Virus record (IMG/VR): IMGVR_UViG_3300041407_000158
Span: 1-24,726 of that record
DNA length: 24,726 bases
Direction: 5' to 3' (one strand)
From: a virus
A program made the position numbers and the translations under genes. The notes beneath the pieces are model-generated. The model worked only from the letters and a program-made list of their open reading frames with translations, was not told the DNA's origin and searched no databases. Below are positions 4,445 to 11,527 of the stretch, one piece after another. Every line of letters begins with the position of its first letter. Position 1 is the stretch's first letter.

Positions 4445-5086
4445 CTACAAAAACGTGCTCGGGTACTTTACGTCGATCACGCGCCCAATGATTTCTACCG
4501 AATCATCCATTACGAGCATTTGGTAATCCGGATTCAGCGGCTTCAAGTACTCGACTCCAGCATCACGTACGTACTGCTTCAAGGTCTTCTCGCCATCGGC
4601 TCGAAGCCTTGCGATATAGAACTTACCACTGATTAGATCGAACCCTTCGGGCTTGATCAACACTCGCATACCTGGCGTAAAACCATTCCCCTGAACAGGG
4701 GTCATGGAATCTCCTTGGACCTCAAGCCAATAACCGTTCGGCCCAGCATTTACGTCAGATGCGATCCTTTCGTACGGCTGTCCATTATCGCAAGACTCCG
4801 TCCACACACCAGCAGCGACCCAGCTAATCAAAGGATACTCCTTGGCTTCCTTGTAGGGTTGCGCAACAGATAGCACATTCCCGTGAGCAGGACCAAACAG
4901 CAACCATTCAGGTGTGACGCTAAGCGCGCGTGCGAGCTTTTCAAGTGTGGCCTTTCTTGGCGTACTGCTATCACCGTTCAAAATTCGATGAATCGTTGGC
5001 TGGGGCACGCCCGAACGGCGTCCTAGCTCATTCTCCGATAGATCCTTTTCCAGCATTTTTGTGCGCAGCCGCACTGCGATCGTCAT
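4445..5086 (-). CDS. S24-family phage repressor (CI/LexA-like)
   Basis: A 213-residue two-domain repressor that keeps the lysogenic state by binding the operators next to its gene. The HTH spans about residues 16-38 (LSENELGRRSGVPQPTIHRI). The autocleavage bond is most likely Ala92-Gly93 (SWVAAGVW), with catalytic Ser127 (GDSM) and Lys170 (EKTLKQY), the S24 dyad, so RecA-stimulated self-cleavage after DNA damage is expected. I start at ATG 5086, where homology begins; the frame stays open upstream over the operator, which must be an artefact. The ribosome binding site is weak, as is usual for transcripts starting at or near a repressor ATG. It is divergent from the Cro-like gene. Confidence 0.92.
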   Translation of the reverse strand: MTIAVRLRTKMLEKDLSENELGRRSGVPQPTIHRILNGDSSTPRKATLEKLARALSVTPEWLLFGPAHGNVLSVAQPYKEAKEYPLISWVAAGVWTESCDNGQPYERIASDVNAGPNGYWLEVQGDSMTPVQGNGFTPGMRVLIKPEGFDLISGKFYIARLRADGEKTLKQYVRDAGVEYLKPLNPDYQMLVMDDSVEIIGRVIDVKYPSTFL

Positions 5087-5123
5087 TTGTTCGACCCGGC
5101 GTATTAAAGGAGGTCGAAGTGTA

Positions 5124-5152
5124 TTGCCTGTTGTAATTCGGTTGCGTATTAT
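5124..5152 (+). promoter_or_regulatory. Rightward early promoter
   Basis: TTGCCT (5124-5129), 17-bp spacer, TATTAT (5147-5152). Transcription would begin near 5159 and read the Cro-like gene and then the early operon. The minus 10 box sits at the centre of the dyads described for the operator. Confidence 0.7.
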
Positions 5153-5166
5153 CGCAGATATTACAA
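5131..5166. promoter_or_regulatory. Nested operator dyads of the lysis-lysogeny switch
   Basis: TTGTAAT (5131-5137) and ATTACAA (5160-5166) form an inverted repeat around an inner palindrome TGCG-N6-CGCA (5143-5156) whose six central bases are exactly the minus 10 box. Repressor or Cro binding here would block the rightward promoter. The leftward (repressor) promoter has only a poor candidate minus 10 (TAATAC, minus strand, just above the repressor start). Confidence 0.6.
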
Positions 5167-5185
5167 ATCGCATTGGTAGGCCCTT

Positions 5186-5377
5186 ATGACCATTACAGAA
5201 ATGCTGGCCGAGTTGGCACAGCACGGCTGGAGCCAGGCTCGAATCGCCGAACAGTGCGAAACGACTCAGCCGACCATTTTCAGAATCACGAAAGGCGGGA
5301 GTGCCCGTTACGAGGTGGGTACGGCGATCGTGGCCCTTCACAAACGGGTTTTGAAAGCCAAGCGTACTGCCGCGTAA
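5186..5377 (+). CDS. Cro-like HTH protein
   Basis: A 63-residue protein that is mostly a helix-turn-helix: MLAELAQHGWSQARIAEQCE then TTQPTIFRITKG, with the second helix around IFRITKGG as recognition helix. Size, position directly downstream of the early promoter and divergence from the S24 repressor are those of a Cro-type protein, which lowers repressor synthesis on entry into lytic growth. GGTAGG precedes the ATG by six bases. A basic tail (HKRVLKAKRTAA) may add DNA contacts. Confidence 0.8.
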   Translation: MTITEMLAELAQHGWSQARIAEQCETTQPTIFRITKGGSARYEVGTAIVALHKRVLKAKRTAA

Positions 5378-5491
5378 TTCGATTCCCAGCCGTTCATCCG
5401 CTTGATGATGGGCCAATTATCAACGCTGACGAAGCAAACCGAAAGTGAATTGCTTTAGCTGTGGATTCATCCAGTACAAAAAACGAAGACG

Positions 5492-5518
5492 AAAAAAAGC
5501 CGGTGGCTAGACCGGCTT
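5492..5518 (-). terminator. Stem-loop terminator between the Cro-like and Rha genes
   Basis: Stem AAGCCGGT (5497-5504) with ACCGGCTT (5511-5518), loop of six. The minus strand has seven T after the stem, a proper terminator for leftward transcripts; the plus strand has only TCTT, so it would slow or partly stop rightward transcripts, like lambda tR1. The rest of the gap 5378-5491 shows no gene. Confidence 0.65.
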
Positions 5519-5547
5519 CTTAAACAGCAACAACATGAGGGGCCATT

Positions 5548-6249
5548 ATGAACACGATCATCGCTCCAAGCAATACGGTCACCATGTCGAGCCGGGAGAT
5601 AGCCGGACTCACTGGGAAGCAGCATCAGCATGTCATGCGCGACACCAAGCGCATGCTCGGGGACCTTGGTTTCGATGCGTCCACTTTTGGACGCATCTAC
5701 CATGACGGCCTGAACCGTCAGCAAACTGAATACGTACTCGGGCAGGACTTGGTCGTCACCTTGCTCGCCGGCTACAGCGCACCGCTTCGCTTCCGTGTCG
5801 TGACACGTTTGCACGAACTTGAAAACGTGTCACGACAGGCCGTCACGATTCCCCAAACCCTGCCTGAAGCCCTACGTCTTGCGGCCGACCTTGCTGATAA
5901 GAACGGTGAGCTTCAGCGCGTCATATCTGAACAGGCCCCGAAGGTCGCCGCAATCAAACGGCTCGCTGCTGCGGGTGGCGCGATTTGTGTCACTGATTCG
6001 GCCAAGCAACTTGGCATCCCTCCATCGCAACTGTTTGCTTGGCTTGAGCAGCATCGCTGGATCTATCGGCGAAAGGGATGCAAGCGATGGGTTGCCTATC
6101 AGCCACGCATCACCTCCGGCCACATGACTCACAAGGTCACCGCCTTGAAGCCTGATCCCGAAACCGGCATCGAGCGCGCTGCATTCGACCCAATGGTCAC
6201 TCCGAAAGGCCTTACACGTCTCGCTGAACTACTGCAGGAGGCCGCGTAA
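5548..6249 (+). CDS. Rha-type phage regulator with KilAC domain
   Basis: A 233-residue protein. Residues about 10-95 match the Rha (pRha) domain: MSSREIAGLTGKQHQHVMRD, the central YHDGLNRQQTEYVL and LVVTLLAGYSAPLRFRVVTR. Residues about 110-230 match a KilAC-type antirepressor C-terminus, with LAADLADKNGELQRVISEQA, a winged-helix-like ITDSAKQLG type segment (ICVTDSAKQLGIPPSQLFAW) and WIYRRKGCKRWVAYQPR. Such proteins modulate the lysis-lysogeny decision or host-specific growth. GAGGGG precedes the ATG. It overlaps the next start by one base (TAATG), the first of a chain of overlaps. Confidence 0.88.
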   Translation: MNTIIAPSNTVTMSSREIAGLTGKQHQHVMRDTKRMLGDLGFDASTFGRIYHDGLNRQQTEYVLGQDLVVTLLAGYSAPLRFRVVTRLHELENVSRQAVTIPQTLPEALRLAADLADKNGELQRVISEQAPKVAAIKRLAAAGGAICVTDSAKQLGIPPSQLFAWLEQHRWIYRRKGCKRWVAYQPRITSGHMTHKVTALKPDPETGIERAAFDPMVTPKGLTRLAELLQEAA

Positions 6250-6998
6250 TGGCCGGCGACTGGATCAAGTTTGAACTCACCACCCTGGACAAGCCCGAGG
6301 TTTGCCAGATCGCCGACTTGGCAGATATCGACCCTGACGCAGTTGTCGGCAAGTTGATGCGTGTGTGGGGATGGTTCGACCAACAAACCGAAAACGGTAA
6401 CGCTCCGAGCGTTAGTAAAAAGTTACTGGATCGTCTCGTTGGCGTTGTCGGTTTCTGCGAGCACATGAAGTCGGTCGCCTGGATGATCGAACTCGATGGT
6501 GTGATCAGCCTTCCTCATTTCGACCGTCACAATGGGAAGACCGCTAAAAACAGGCTTCTCACGGCAAAGCGCGTGGCGAACCACAAGGCGAGTAACGGTA
6601 AAAGTAACGCTGTCAGCGTTAGCGGTGCGTTACCTAAAGAAGATGTAGAGAAGAATAAAGAACCTCTCTCTGCGGTAGAGCCTGTTGATCCTCGCATGCC
6701 CATCGAAATGACCCTCGACTGGGCGCCGGATCACACACTGCTGAAAACCTACGCCTTGCACCGCGGGTTGTCGCTTGATCTGTTCACCGAAGCAGTCCGC
6801 GTCGCATTCACCGGTCACTACGAGCCTCAGCGCCAGGTCAACACCCAAGCTGAATGGGTGGGCATGCTCGTCAAGTGGGTCAACAACGACAAGGTCCGGG
6901 CGGCTGCTTCGAATGTGAAGCAGTTCAAGCCGAAAGCAGCGCCGGCCTCCGACTTCGATGACGACGACACCGAATGGCAGAACGGGGTGAAGCCATGA
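6249..6998 (+). CDS. Phage replication initiator, O-like with DnaT domain
   Basis: A 249-residue protein. The N-terminal half (WIKFELTTLDKPEV, LMRVWGWFDQQTENG, HFDRHNGKTAKNRLLTAKR) resembles winged-helix phage replication proteins; residues about 150-220 (LDWAPDHTLLKTYALHRGL, then AEWVGMLVKWVNNDK) are a DnaT-like single-strand-binding domain. It would bind the origin and recruit the loader encoded next. The linker between domains (about residues 105-145) is coded by DNA containing repeated TAACG iterons, as in lambda O where the origin lies inside the gene. The C-terminus is acidic (DFDDDDTEW). Confidence 0.82.
   Translation: MAGDWIKFELTTLDKPEVCQIADLADIDPDAVVGKLMRVWGWFDQQTENGNAPSVSKKLLDRLVGVVGFCEHMKSVAWMIELDGVISLPHFDRHNGKTAKNRLLTAKRVANHKASNGKSNAVSVSGALPKEDVEKNKEPLSAVEPVDPRMPIEMTLDWAPDHTLLKTYALHRGLSLDLFTEAVRVAFTGHYEPQRQVNTQAEWVGMLVKWVNNDKVRAAASNVKQFKPKAAPASDFDDDDTEWQNGVKP
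6396..6634. other. Candidate replication origin with iterons inside the O-like gene
   Basis: Two identical-type palindromes, TAACGCT-N3-AGCGTTA, at 6398-6414 and 6605-6621 (spacers CCG and GTC), plus further GTAACG half-sites at 6592-6597 and, inverted, GCGTTACC at 6627-6634. Clustered repeats within the initiator gene are how lambdoid origins are built. The second cluster falls in the inter-domain linker, where protein sequence is least constrained. Confidence 0.55.
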
Positions 6999-7678
6999 AG
7001 AACGTCTCCGTGATTTCCCAGGGACTCTGGAATAAGGCCCAGGCCGGCGAGTTCATCGCCGTGAGCGATACAGCACCGGTCGCGAATGAAACCAGCAGCA
7101 CGCTGGTGTCAGCCATCAACGACCTGTTCAAGGAGCTGCGATCGATCCGTTCAGCGTGGCGCCAAGCCTGGCCAGACAAAGAAACCTACCAGGCATCGAA
7201 ACGCCAATGGTTCAAGGCGTTCATCGAGGAAGGCGTCTGCACTCAAGGCCAAATCAATTTTGGCATGACCCAGGTTCGCAAGCAGCCCGGTGACTTCATC
7301 CCAAGCCCTGGTCAATTTATTGAGTGGTGCAAACCAACCCCAGAAATGCTGGGCCTGCCGCCACTTGCGGCCGCGCACCGCGAGGCGTGCCGTAACGCTC
7401 ATCCCGGGATGGCAGGGCAGGGCAAGTGGTCGCACGACGCGGTCTGGCATGCCGCCAAAGAGTGTGGCTTCGAAAGCCTGAACAGGCTCGATTCAACGCT
7501 CAGCCTCAAGCTGTTCGAGCGAAATTACACCATCACCATTCGCCGCTTGCTGGCTGGTCAGCCGCTCCAAGCGATGCCAAAGGCTCTGCCCGCTCGAGCT
7601 GAAGCGAAGGTGACGCCTGAAGTTGGACAGGACGCCTTGGCACAACTGCGTGCCAAGTTGGGAGGTGCCCGTGGCTGA
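6995..7678 (+). CDS. Replication protein P-like helicase loader
   Basis: A 227-residue protein starting at the ATG of an ATGA overlap with the O-like gene, with GGGGTGA upstream (an in-frame ATG at 6974 has no such site). It matches the lambda P family: INDLFKELRSIRSAWRQAWP, KRQWFKAFIEEGV, PGDFIPSPGQFIEWCKP and HDAVWHAAKECGFESLN. P proteins bring the host DnaB helicase to the initiator at the origin. The C-terminal tail is Ala/Pro rich. Length is close to that of lambda P (233). Confidence 0.82.
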   Translation: MKNVSVISQGLWNKAQAGEFIAVSDTAPVANETSSTLVSAINDLFKELRSIRSAWRQAWPDKETYQASKRQWFKAFIEEGVCTQGQINFGMTQVRKQPGDFIPSPGQFIEWCKPTPEMLGLPPLAAAHREACRNAHPGMAGQGKWSHDAVWHAAKECGFESLNRLDSTLSLKLFERNYTITIRRLLAGQPLQAMPKALPARAEAKVTPEVGQDALAQLRAKLGGARG

Positions 7679-7874
7679 TTCCCGTCTCGCTCCGACCAAT
7701 CCCGCCGAGTACCGCTTCGCCGTGCACTGCTGCGGCTACAAATTGGATCTCACTGACAAGCCAGATCGGGCCGTTGGGCTGTTCGAGCATCGCGCCATTG
7801 CTCAGCACTTCGGTCGCCTGATGTGGCCCAACACCTTCGAAATTATCGACATCATCACCGGGGAGAAGGTATGA
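7671..7874 (+). CDS. Hypothetical early protein (67 residues)
   Basis: GTG start with a perfect GGAGG five bases upstream, overlapping the P-like gene by eight bases. The sequence (PAEYRFAVHCCGYKLDLTDK, FEHRAIAQHFGRLMWPNTFE, IIDIITGEKV) is compact and contains a Cys pair, and looks like a small alpha/beta protein. No family is recognised. Position within the early operon suggests a role during replication or host takeover. Confidence 0.65.
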   Translation: MADSRLAPTNPAEYRFAVHCCGYKLDLTDKPDRAVGLFEHRAIAQHFGRLMWPNTFEIIDIITGEKV

Positions 7875-8002
7875 GCGCCTACCTGAACGACATCCTGATT
7901 CATCTGTTCATCGTTTTCATGCTGATCGCCGCCGGTGGCGTCTTGTGGGGTATCCGCCGCCTTGAGCGCCGTGCGCGCCTCGCACGGGGTAATCACGAAT
8001 GA
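7871..8002 (+). CDS. 43-residue membrane protein
   Basis: A short gene in a double ATGA overlap: its start shares four bases with the previous stop, and its stop shares four with the VRR-NUC start. Residues about 6-28 (NDILIHLFIVFMLIAAGGVL) form one membrane segment, followed by a strongly basic tail (RRLERRARLARG) that should stay in the cytoplasm. The function is unknown; such small membrane proteins can act in superinfection exclusion or regulation of membrane complexes. Confidence 0.65.
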   Translation: MSAYLNDILIHLFIVFMLIAAGGVLWGIRRLERRARLARGNHE

Positions 8003-8427
8003 AGCCCGCCGCCATGAAGCTGTTCAAGCAGAATCCGGTGCGCGCCAAGGCAATCGACCGCGAAGGCCAGGAACAGGCCGCGCTGATGACCGAAATCGAG
8101 CTGCGTTACCCGCAAGTGTTCGAGCTGATCTACCACGTTCCGAATGGCGGTCACCGTCACAAGCTGGTGGCCATGAAGTTAAAGCAGCAGGGCGTGAAGG
8201 CGGGCATTCCTGATCTGGTCCTGCCAATGGCTCGCGGCGGGTTCTTCGGGTTGTACATCGAGTTCAAAGCCACTGTTGATCCAGCGGCGGTCTCTGCAAG
8301 CCAGGCAGCCTGTATCCGTCGCCTCAATGAGCAGGGCTATCTCGCAGTGGTATGTCGCGGGCACTTCGACGCGATGGAGCAGATCCGGGCTTACCTGCGA
8401 CTTGCTCCAACCGTGGTGGCCGCGTGA
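7999..8427 (+). CDS. VRR-NUC domain nuclease
   Basis: A 142-residue protein with a compact VRR-NUC (PD-(D/E)xK superfamily) core: YHVPNGG, KLKQQGVKAGIPDLVLPMAR, GLYIEFK and the end AVVCRGHFDAMEQIRAYL. Catalytic Asp lies in GIPD and Glu/Lys in IEFK. Stand-alone phage VRR-NUC proteins are thought to resolve branched DNA or act in recombination; the precise substrate here is not known. It is bound to the integrase gene by a GTGA overlap, so the two are made from one message. Confidence 0.88.
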   Translation: MKPAAMKLFKQNPVRAKAIDREGQEQAALMTEIELRYPQVFELIYHVPNGGHRHKLVAMKLKQQGVKAGIPDLVLPMARGGFFGLYIEFKATVDPAAVSASQAACIRRLNEQGYLAVVCRGHFDAMEQIRAYLRLAPTVVAA

Positions 8428-9704
8428 GCAGCGCCGCCGTAAAAATCACCGACACAGAGATCAGGCGCCAGGCCGCCGGCGGTGTCCGGGATCTGCGGGA
8501 CATTGAGAATCGCGGGCTATACCTGCGATTCAATAAGGACCGCGCCCGGGCGTCGTGGTACCTGGTGAAGAAAGGGGAGTGGAACCGTATCGGGGCCTTT
8601 CCTGATCTCAATGCCAAACAGGTCGTCGCGGCGCTGCCAGCGATTCGACTGCGCCTGGAGTCCGGTGATGGTTCGAACCTGTCGAAGTGGGTAACCGCCC
8701 GCGAACTGCTCGACTGGTTCGCCGATCGCATGTCGCGCGATCGCAACCTGTCGAGCAAGCGCAAGAAGACCGGCGCTTCGCTGATCAAGTGCCACCTGAT
8801 CCCATGCCTGGGTAATCTGCCGCTCGCCGGTATCGACAAGGCCACCCTCGACAGCCAGTTCATGTGGCCGTTGCAGGAGAAAATCGGCATCGACTACGTG
8901 CGCTCGGCGTTCCAGCTGCTGGCCCTGGCATTCCGTCAGGCGTTCAAGCTTGGCCACATCTCGGCTAACCCGATGGCCGCCATCAAGTTCAACGACTTCT
9001 CGAAGGCCAAGGTCGGGATCAAGCCGTCGCGCCTTCGTGGTGTTCAGCTGCAGGGTCTGCTCGAGCAACTGGCCGAAGTCACCATGGCGGCGCCGCTGGA
9101 TGCCATGTTGGCCTTGATGATGCTCTGCCATGGCACACGGATCGGCGAAACACGTCAGGCGCGCTGGTCGCACATCAGTCTGGCCGAGCGTGAGTGGTTC
9201 ATTCCGGCCGAGCACACCAAGACCGGTGTCGAGCATCACCTGCCGCTGACCGAGCAAGCGTGCGAACTGCTGATCCGGTACCGCGAAGGCCAATACGCCA
9301 GAGGATACGACGGTCAGTTCCTGTTCCCAACACGCAATGGAAAGGCCTTGAGTGAAGGCCAGGCCAGTGCCGTGTTCACCCGGCTGGGGCAGGGCGAGTG
9401 GACCAGCCATGACTTGCGCAAGGTGGCCCGCACTGGGTGGGCAGACATCGGCATTGACCACCTGATCGGTGAGCTGCTGATTAACCATGCGATGGGCCAC
9501 AACGTGAAGGTTTACATCCAGTCGGACGTGATGAGCCGCAAGCGTGATGCCTTGGAGCAGTGGCACGCGCATCTAGACCAGAAGGGTTTCAACCTCATTC
9601 ACGGCTTGACCGGCTTTAGAACCGGAGATTCTGGTAATGCGCCGGAAGCCACAGAAGATAAGGCCTGCAAGGCTATTCAAGAAACAACCATAGGCGAGGT
9701 TTAA
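8424..9704 (+). CDS. int: Tyrosine-recombinase phage integrase
   Basis: A 426-residue site-specific recombinase. I take the GTG at 8424 (GTGA overlap); the ATG at 8352 would lie 76 bases inside the nuclease gene. The N-terminal ~85 residues are a DUF4102-like arm-binding domain (RGLYLRFNKDRARASWYLVK), then a core-binding domain. Catalytic residues are Arg239 (HGTRIGE), Lys266 (HTKTG), His329 and Arg332 (SHDLRKVAR), His355 (INHAMGH) and Tyr364 (VKVYIQSD), as in P4-type integrases. Unusually it lies in mid-genome, co-oriented with the replication genes and with no recognisable attachment site beside it. Confidence 0.93.
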   Translation: MSSAAVKITDTEIRRQAAGGVRDLRDIENRGLYLRFNKDRARASWYLVKKGEWNRIGAFPDLNAKQVVAALPAIRLRLESGDGSNLSKWVTARELLDWFADRMSRDRNLSSKRKKTGASLIKCHLIPCLGNLPLAGIDKATLDSQFMWPLQEKIGIDYVRSAFQLLALAFRQAFKLGHISANPMAAIKFNDFSKAKVGIKPSRLRGVQLQGLLEQLAEVTMAAPLDAMLALMMLCHGTRIGETRQARWSHISLAEREWFIPAEHTKTGVEHHLPLTEQACELLIRYREGQYARGYDGQFLFPTRNGKALSEGQASAVFTRLGQGEWTSHDLRKVARTGWADIGIDHLIGELLINHAMGHNVKVYIQSDVMSRKRDALEQWHAHLDQKGFNLIHGLTGFRTGDSGNAPEATEDKACKAIQETTIGEV

Positions 9705-9706
9705 AA

Positions 9707-10027
9707 ATGATGAAAAAGCAGCGTGGCCCCGCCCTTGTGCGCAGTTTAATACCGATGACGGAGTGCCCCTCATGCCATGGCGCCGGCCTGATCCAAGGCG
9801 TATTCCATCAACTTGAATGCATCGGCTGTCACTCGTCCGGGTTCGTCCATGCCGAGACGCTGGAGCCGCTGTTGATCGAACACCTGGTGATTCAGCTCGG
9901 GCTGAAGGTTCGCAACTTGACCGCAAAACTGAAGATGCTCGACTGCTCCGTGCCCAGCGCCGAAGCCAGGCACTACCAGCAAGACAATACGCGCGGCGCC
10001 GGCCGCACGACTTTCCGGGGGGATTGA
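9707..10027 (+). CDS. Zinc-ribbon protein of the early operon
   Basis: A 106-residue protein with GAGG seven bases upstream of ATG. It has a clear zinc-ribbon: Cys20-x2-Cys23 (CPSCHGAGL) and Cys38-x2-Cys41 (CIGCHSSGF), similar to the CxxCxGxG repeats of DnaJ. The C-terminal half is helical (LIEHLVIQLGLKVRNLTAKL). Nucleic-acid or protein binding is likely. In lambdoid phages zinc-finger proteins occur among the nin genes and late antiterminators, so a regulatory role just before the late region is possible. I do not recognise the exact family. Confidence 0.65.
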   Translation: MMKKQRGPALVRSLIPMTECPSCHGAGLIQGVFHQLECIGCHSSGFVHAETLEPLLIEHLVIQLGLKVRNLTAKLKMLDCSVPSAEARHYQQDNTRGAGRTTFRGD

Positions 10028-10030
10028 TTC

Positions 10031-10729
10031 ATGAGCATTTATACGAGCGTACTGGGTGGTGTCGTGTCGGCCCTTGCTGCCGAGGCAATCGACAACACCA
10101 GCAAGCAGGCCTGGCAGAAGCTGTACAGCCCGCATGAAGAAGATCAGCGCGACCTATCGTCGCTGTTCGGGTCCGGTGCAGGCGGTAGCATTGACCGGAC
10201 TCAGGCTGATTGCTGGCTGGCTGCCCGCCTGCACCATGGTCTCGAGAAGAAACACATGAACGCCCTGGTAGCGAAGTTCAGCACGCACAAGGCCAAGAAG
10301 GTGCAGGCCATTACCGAGCTGCGTCTGCTGGTGTCGACGCCTGCGCCGGCTCTCTTCCTCTACAAGGCAGTGACCGCCTGGGCTATACCAAAGCTTAAAG
10401 GCATTGATCCGACAGTCAGCAAGAGCGTGACCGTAACCATTCCGGTTGATGCACCTGATTGGCGCCGTGACGCGCTGGTTGCCGCCTCAGTAGCTGCCGG
10501 TCGGGCCAACAACAAGAAGGCCGAGTCTCGGTCAGCCGACATGATCGTCCTGCCCAAGAGCTTCTATGACATGAACACCTGGGATGTTGATGCGCGCCCC
10601 GAGTCAACTCGCCGCGAGTGGCGTCGCAACATCAATACCGCGCTCGATACGCTGGTCGATGAGGCCTTGTGTATTGCAGGCGAGATCCTCGATATCGAGG
10701 GGCTGATTATTTCTGAAGCAGCAGCATGA
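10031..10729 (+). CDS. Conserved phage protein, possible late-gene regulator
   Basis: A 232-residue protein; GGGGGGA seven bases before ATG. Segments include DRTQADCWLAARLHHGLEKK, STHKAKKVQAITELRLLVST, YKAVTAWAIPKLKG and a C-terminal TRREWRRNINTALDTLVDEA. It is basic in the middle and helical, and no catalytic motif is visible. It is the last gene before a promoter-like sequence and two terminators ahead of the holin, exactly where lambda places the antiterminator Q; that position is the main reason for suspecting a late regulator. The sequence itself gives no proof. Confidence 0.5.
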   Translation: MSIYTSVLGGVVSALAAEAIDNTSKQAWQKLYSPHEEDQRDLSSLFGSGAGGSIDRTQADCWLAARLHHGLEKKHMNALVAKFSTHKAKKVQAITELRLLVSTPAPALFLYKAVTAWAIPKLKGIDPTVSKSVTVTIPVDAPDWRRDALVAASVAAGRANNKKAESRSADMIVLPKSFYDMNTWDVDARPESTRREWRRNINTALDTLVDEALCIAGEILDIEGLIISEAAA

Positions 10730-10736
10730 TGGCCTG

Positions 10737-10765
10737 TTGACAGTCGTCCATCGTTCCATCACTAT
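10737..10765 (+). promoter_or_regulatory. Late-promoter candidate
   Basis: A perfect TTGACA (10737-10742) eight bases after the stop of the putative late regulator, with a poor minus 10 (CACTAT, 10760-10765) at 17 bp spacing. With the two terminators that follow it resembles the lambda pR'-tR' arrangement, in which an antiterminator loads near the promoter. Confidence 0.4.
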
Positions 10766-10805
10766 TCCTCCCATCCTGTCATTCCTGCGCGTGTAAGGAG
10801 TGACG

Positions 10806-10835
10806 AAAAAGCCCGACCCTCGAGTTGGGCTTTTT
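10806..10835. terminator. Intrinsic terminator 1 before the lysis genes
   Basis: AAAAAGCCC and GGGCTTTTT around a 12-nt centre that can pair further; T-runs on both strands, so bidirectional. It would end early transcripts, or block late ones unless antiterminated. Confidence 0.8.
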
Positions 10836-10853
10836 GCTTTCTATAGTTCTCAG

Positions 10854-10879
10854 AGCCTCGGCATTTGCCGGGGCTTTTT
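10854..10879 (+). terminator. Intrinsic terminator 2 before the lysis genes
   Basis: AGCC-T-CGGC, loop ATTT, GCCG-G-GGCT, then five T. A second rightward terminator only about 20 bp after the first, making a strong double block upstream of the holin. The remaining gap 10880-10967 holds no gene. Confidence 0.8.
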
Positions 10880-10967
10880 CGTTTTCGGCTCCACCACACC
10901 CATTGCTCCGAGCTGGGAGTGCTGCTGGGGCCGGATTTAACTCGCTCCCCGCAAGGGAGGACGCTGG

Positions 10968-11297
10968 ATGCCACATATGCCAGATAAACCAGACACCTGG
11001 CTGATCGTCATGGCCTGGCTAAGTCAGCATGCCCCGATGTTCTACGCAGCAACGCTGTCGTGTTGGATTGCTTTCTTGCGGGTCATCTACGGCGGCGGTG
11101 ACCGGCGACAAGCCCTGTTGGAGTCCTGCCTTTGTGGTGCGATCACAGCCGGGGCATTCCCACTGCTCGAATACTTCAATCTGCCTTCAAGCCTTGCCGC
11201 AGCCATGGGCGCCATCATCGGCACCCTGGGTGTGAAGAAGGTTGCCTCGTTGGCTGAGCGATTCACTGACTTCAAATTGCCAAAGCGGCAGGAGTAA
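10968..11297 (+). CDS. Lambda S-family holin
   Basis: A 109-residue inner-membrane protein with GGAGG seven bases upstream. Three membrane segments are visible: about 12-33, 52-66 and 75-92, with a polar loop (YGGGDRRQALLE) and a basic tail (ERFTDFKLPKRQE), as in lambda S (107). It forms the lesions that time lysis. Two starts, Met1 and Met4 (MPHMPDK), sit where lambda S has its holin/antiholin starts (MKMPEK), so a dual start is possible. No endolysin follows, so that enzyme must be encoded outside the window. Confidence 0.85.
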   Translation: MPHMPDKPDTWLIVMAWLSQHAPMFYAATLSCWIAFLRVIYGGGDRRQALLESCLCGAITAGAFPLLEYFNLPSSLAAAMGAIIGTLGVKKVASLAERFTDFKLPKRQE

Positions 11298-11300
11298 CCC

Positions 11301-11495
11301 ATGCAACTGATCGACAACTGGAAGCAAGCAATGAGCATGACCAGCGTTCAGGCTGGCGGTGCAATCGCTGCGCTTGGTGTGGCTGAGCAGCTGATGCCAT
11401 CGCTTCAGGCGGTATTGCCACCGATCGCCTATGGCGTGCTTGGTCTGCTGGTGATGATTGCCCGGGTGATCTTGCAGCCGAAGCTGAGCAAGTAA
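11301..11495 (+). CDS. Small two-segment membrane protein next to the holin
   Basis: A 64-residue protein with AGGAG six bases before ATG, only three bases after the holin stop. Residues about 17-30 (VQAGGAIAALGVAEQL) and 42-59 (AYGVLGLLVMIARVILQ) are hydrophobic, ending in a basic tail (QPKLSK). Similar short proteins sit beside holins in many Pseudomonas phages and carry the DUF7940-type label. It could be an accessory holin, pinholin or antiholin; this is inference from place and topology. Confidence 0.7.
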   Translation: MQLIDNWKQAMSMTSVQAGGAIAALGVAEQLMPSLQAVLPPIAYGVLGLLVMIARVILQPKLSK

Positions 11496-11527
11496 CCAAG
11501 CCTGCGTCACGCACTAGGATCGAAGCC

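Noticed and set aside
8517-9572. 351-codon open frame antisense to the integrase
   Set aside because: Lies wholly over integrase catalytic coding; composition is that of a complementary shadow.
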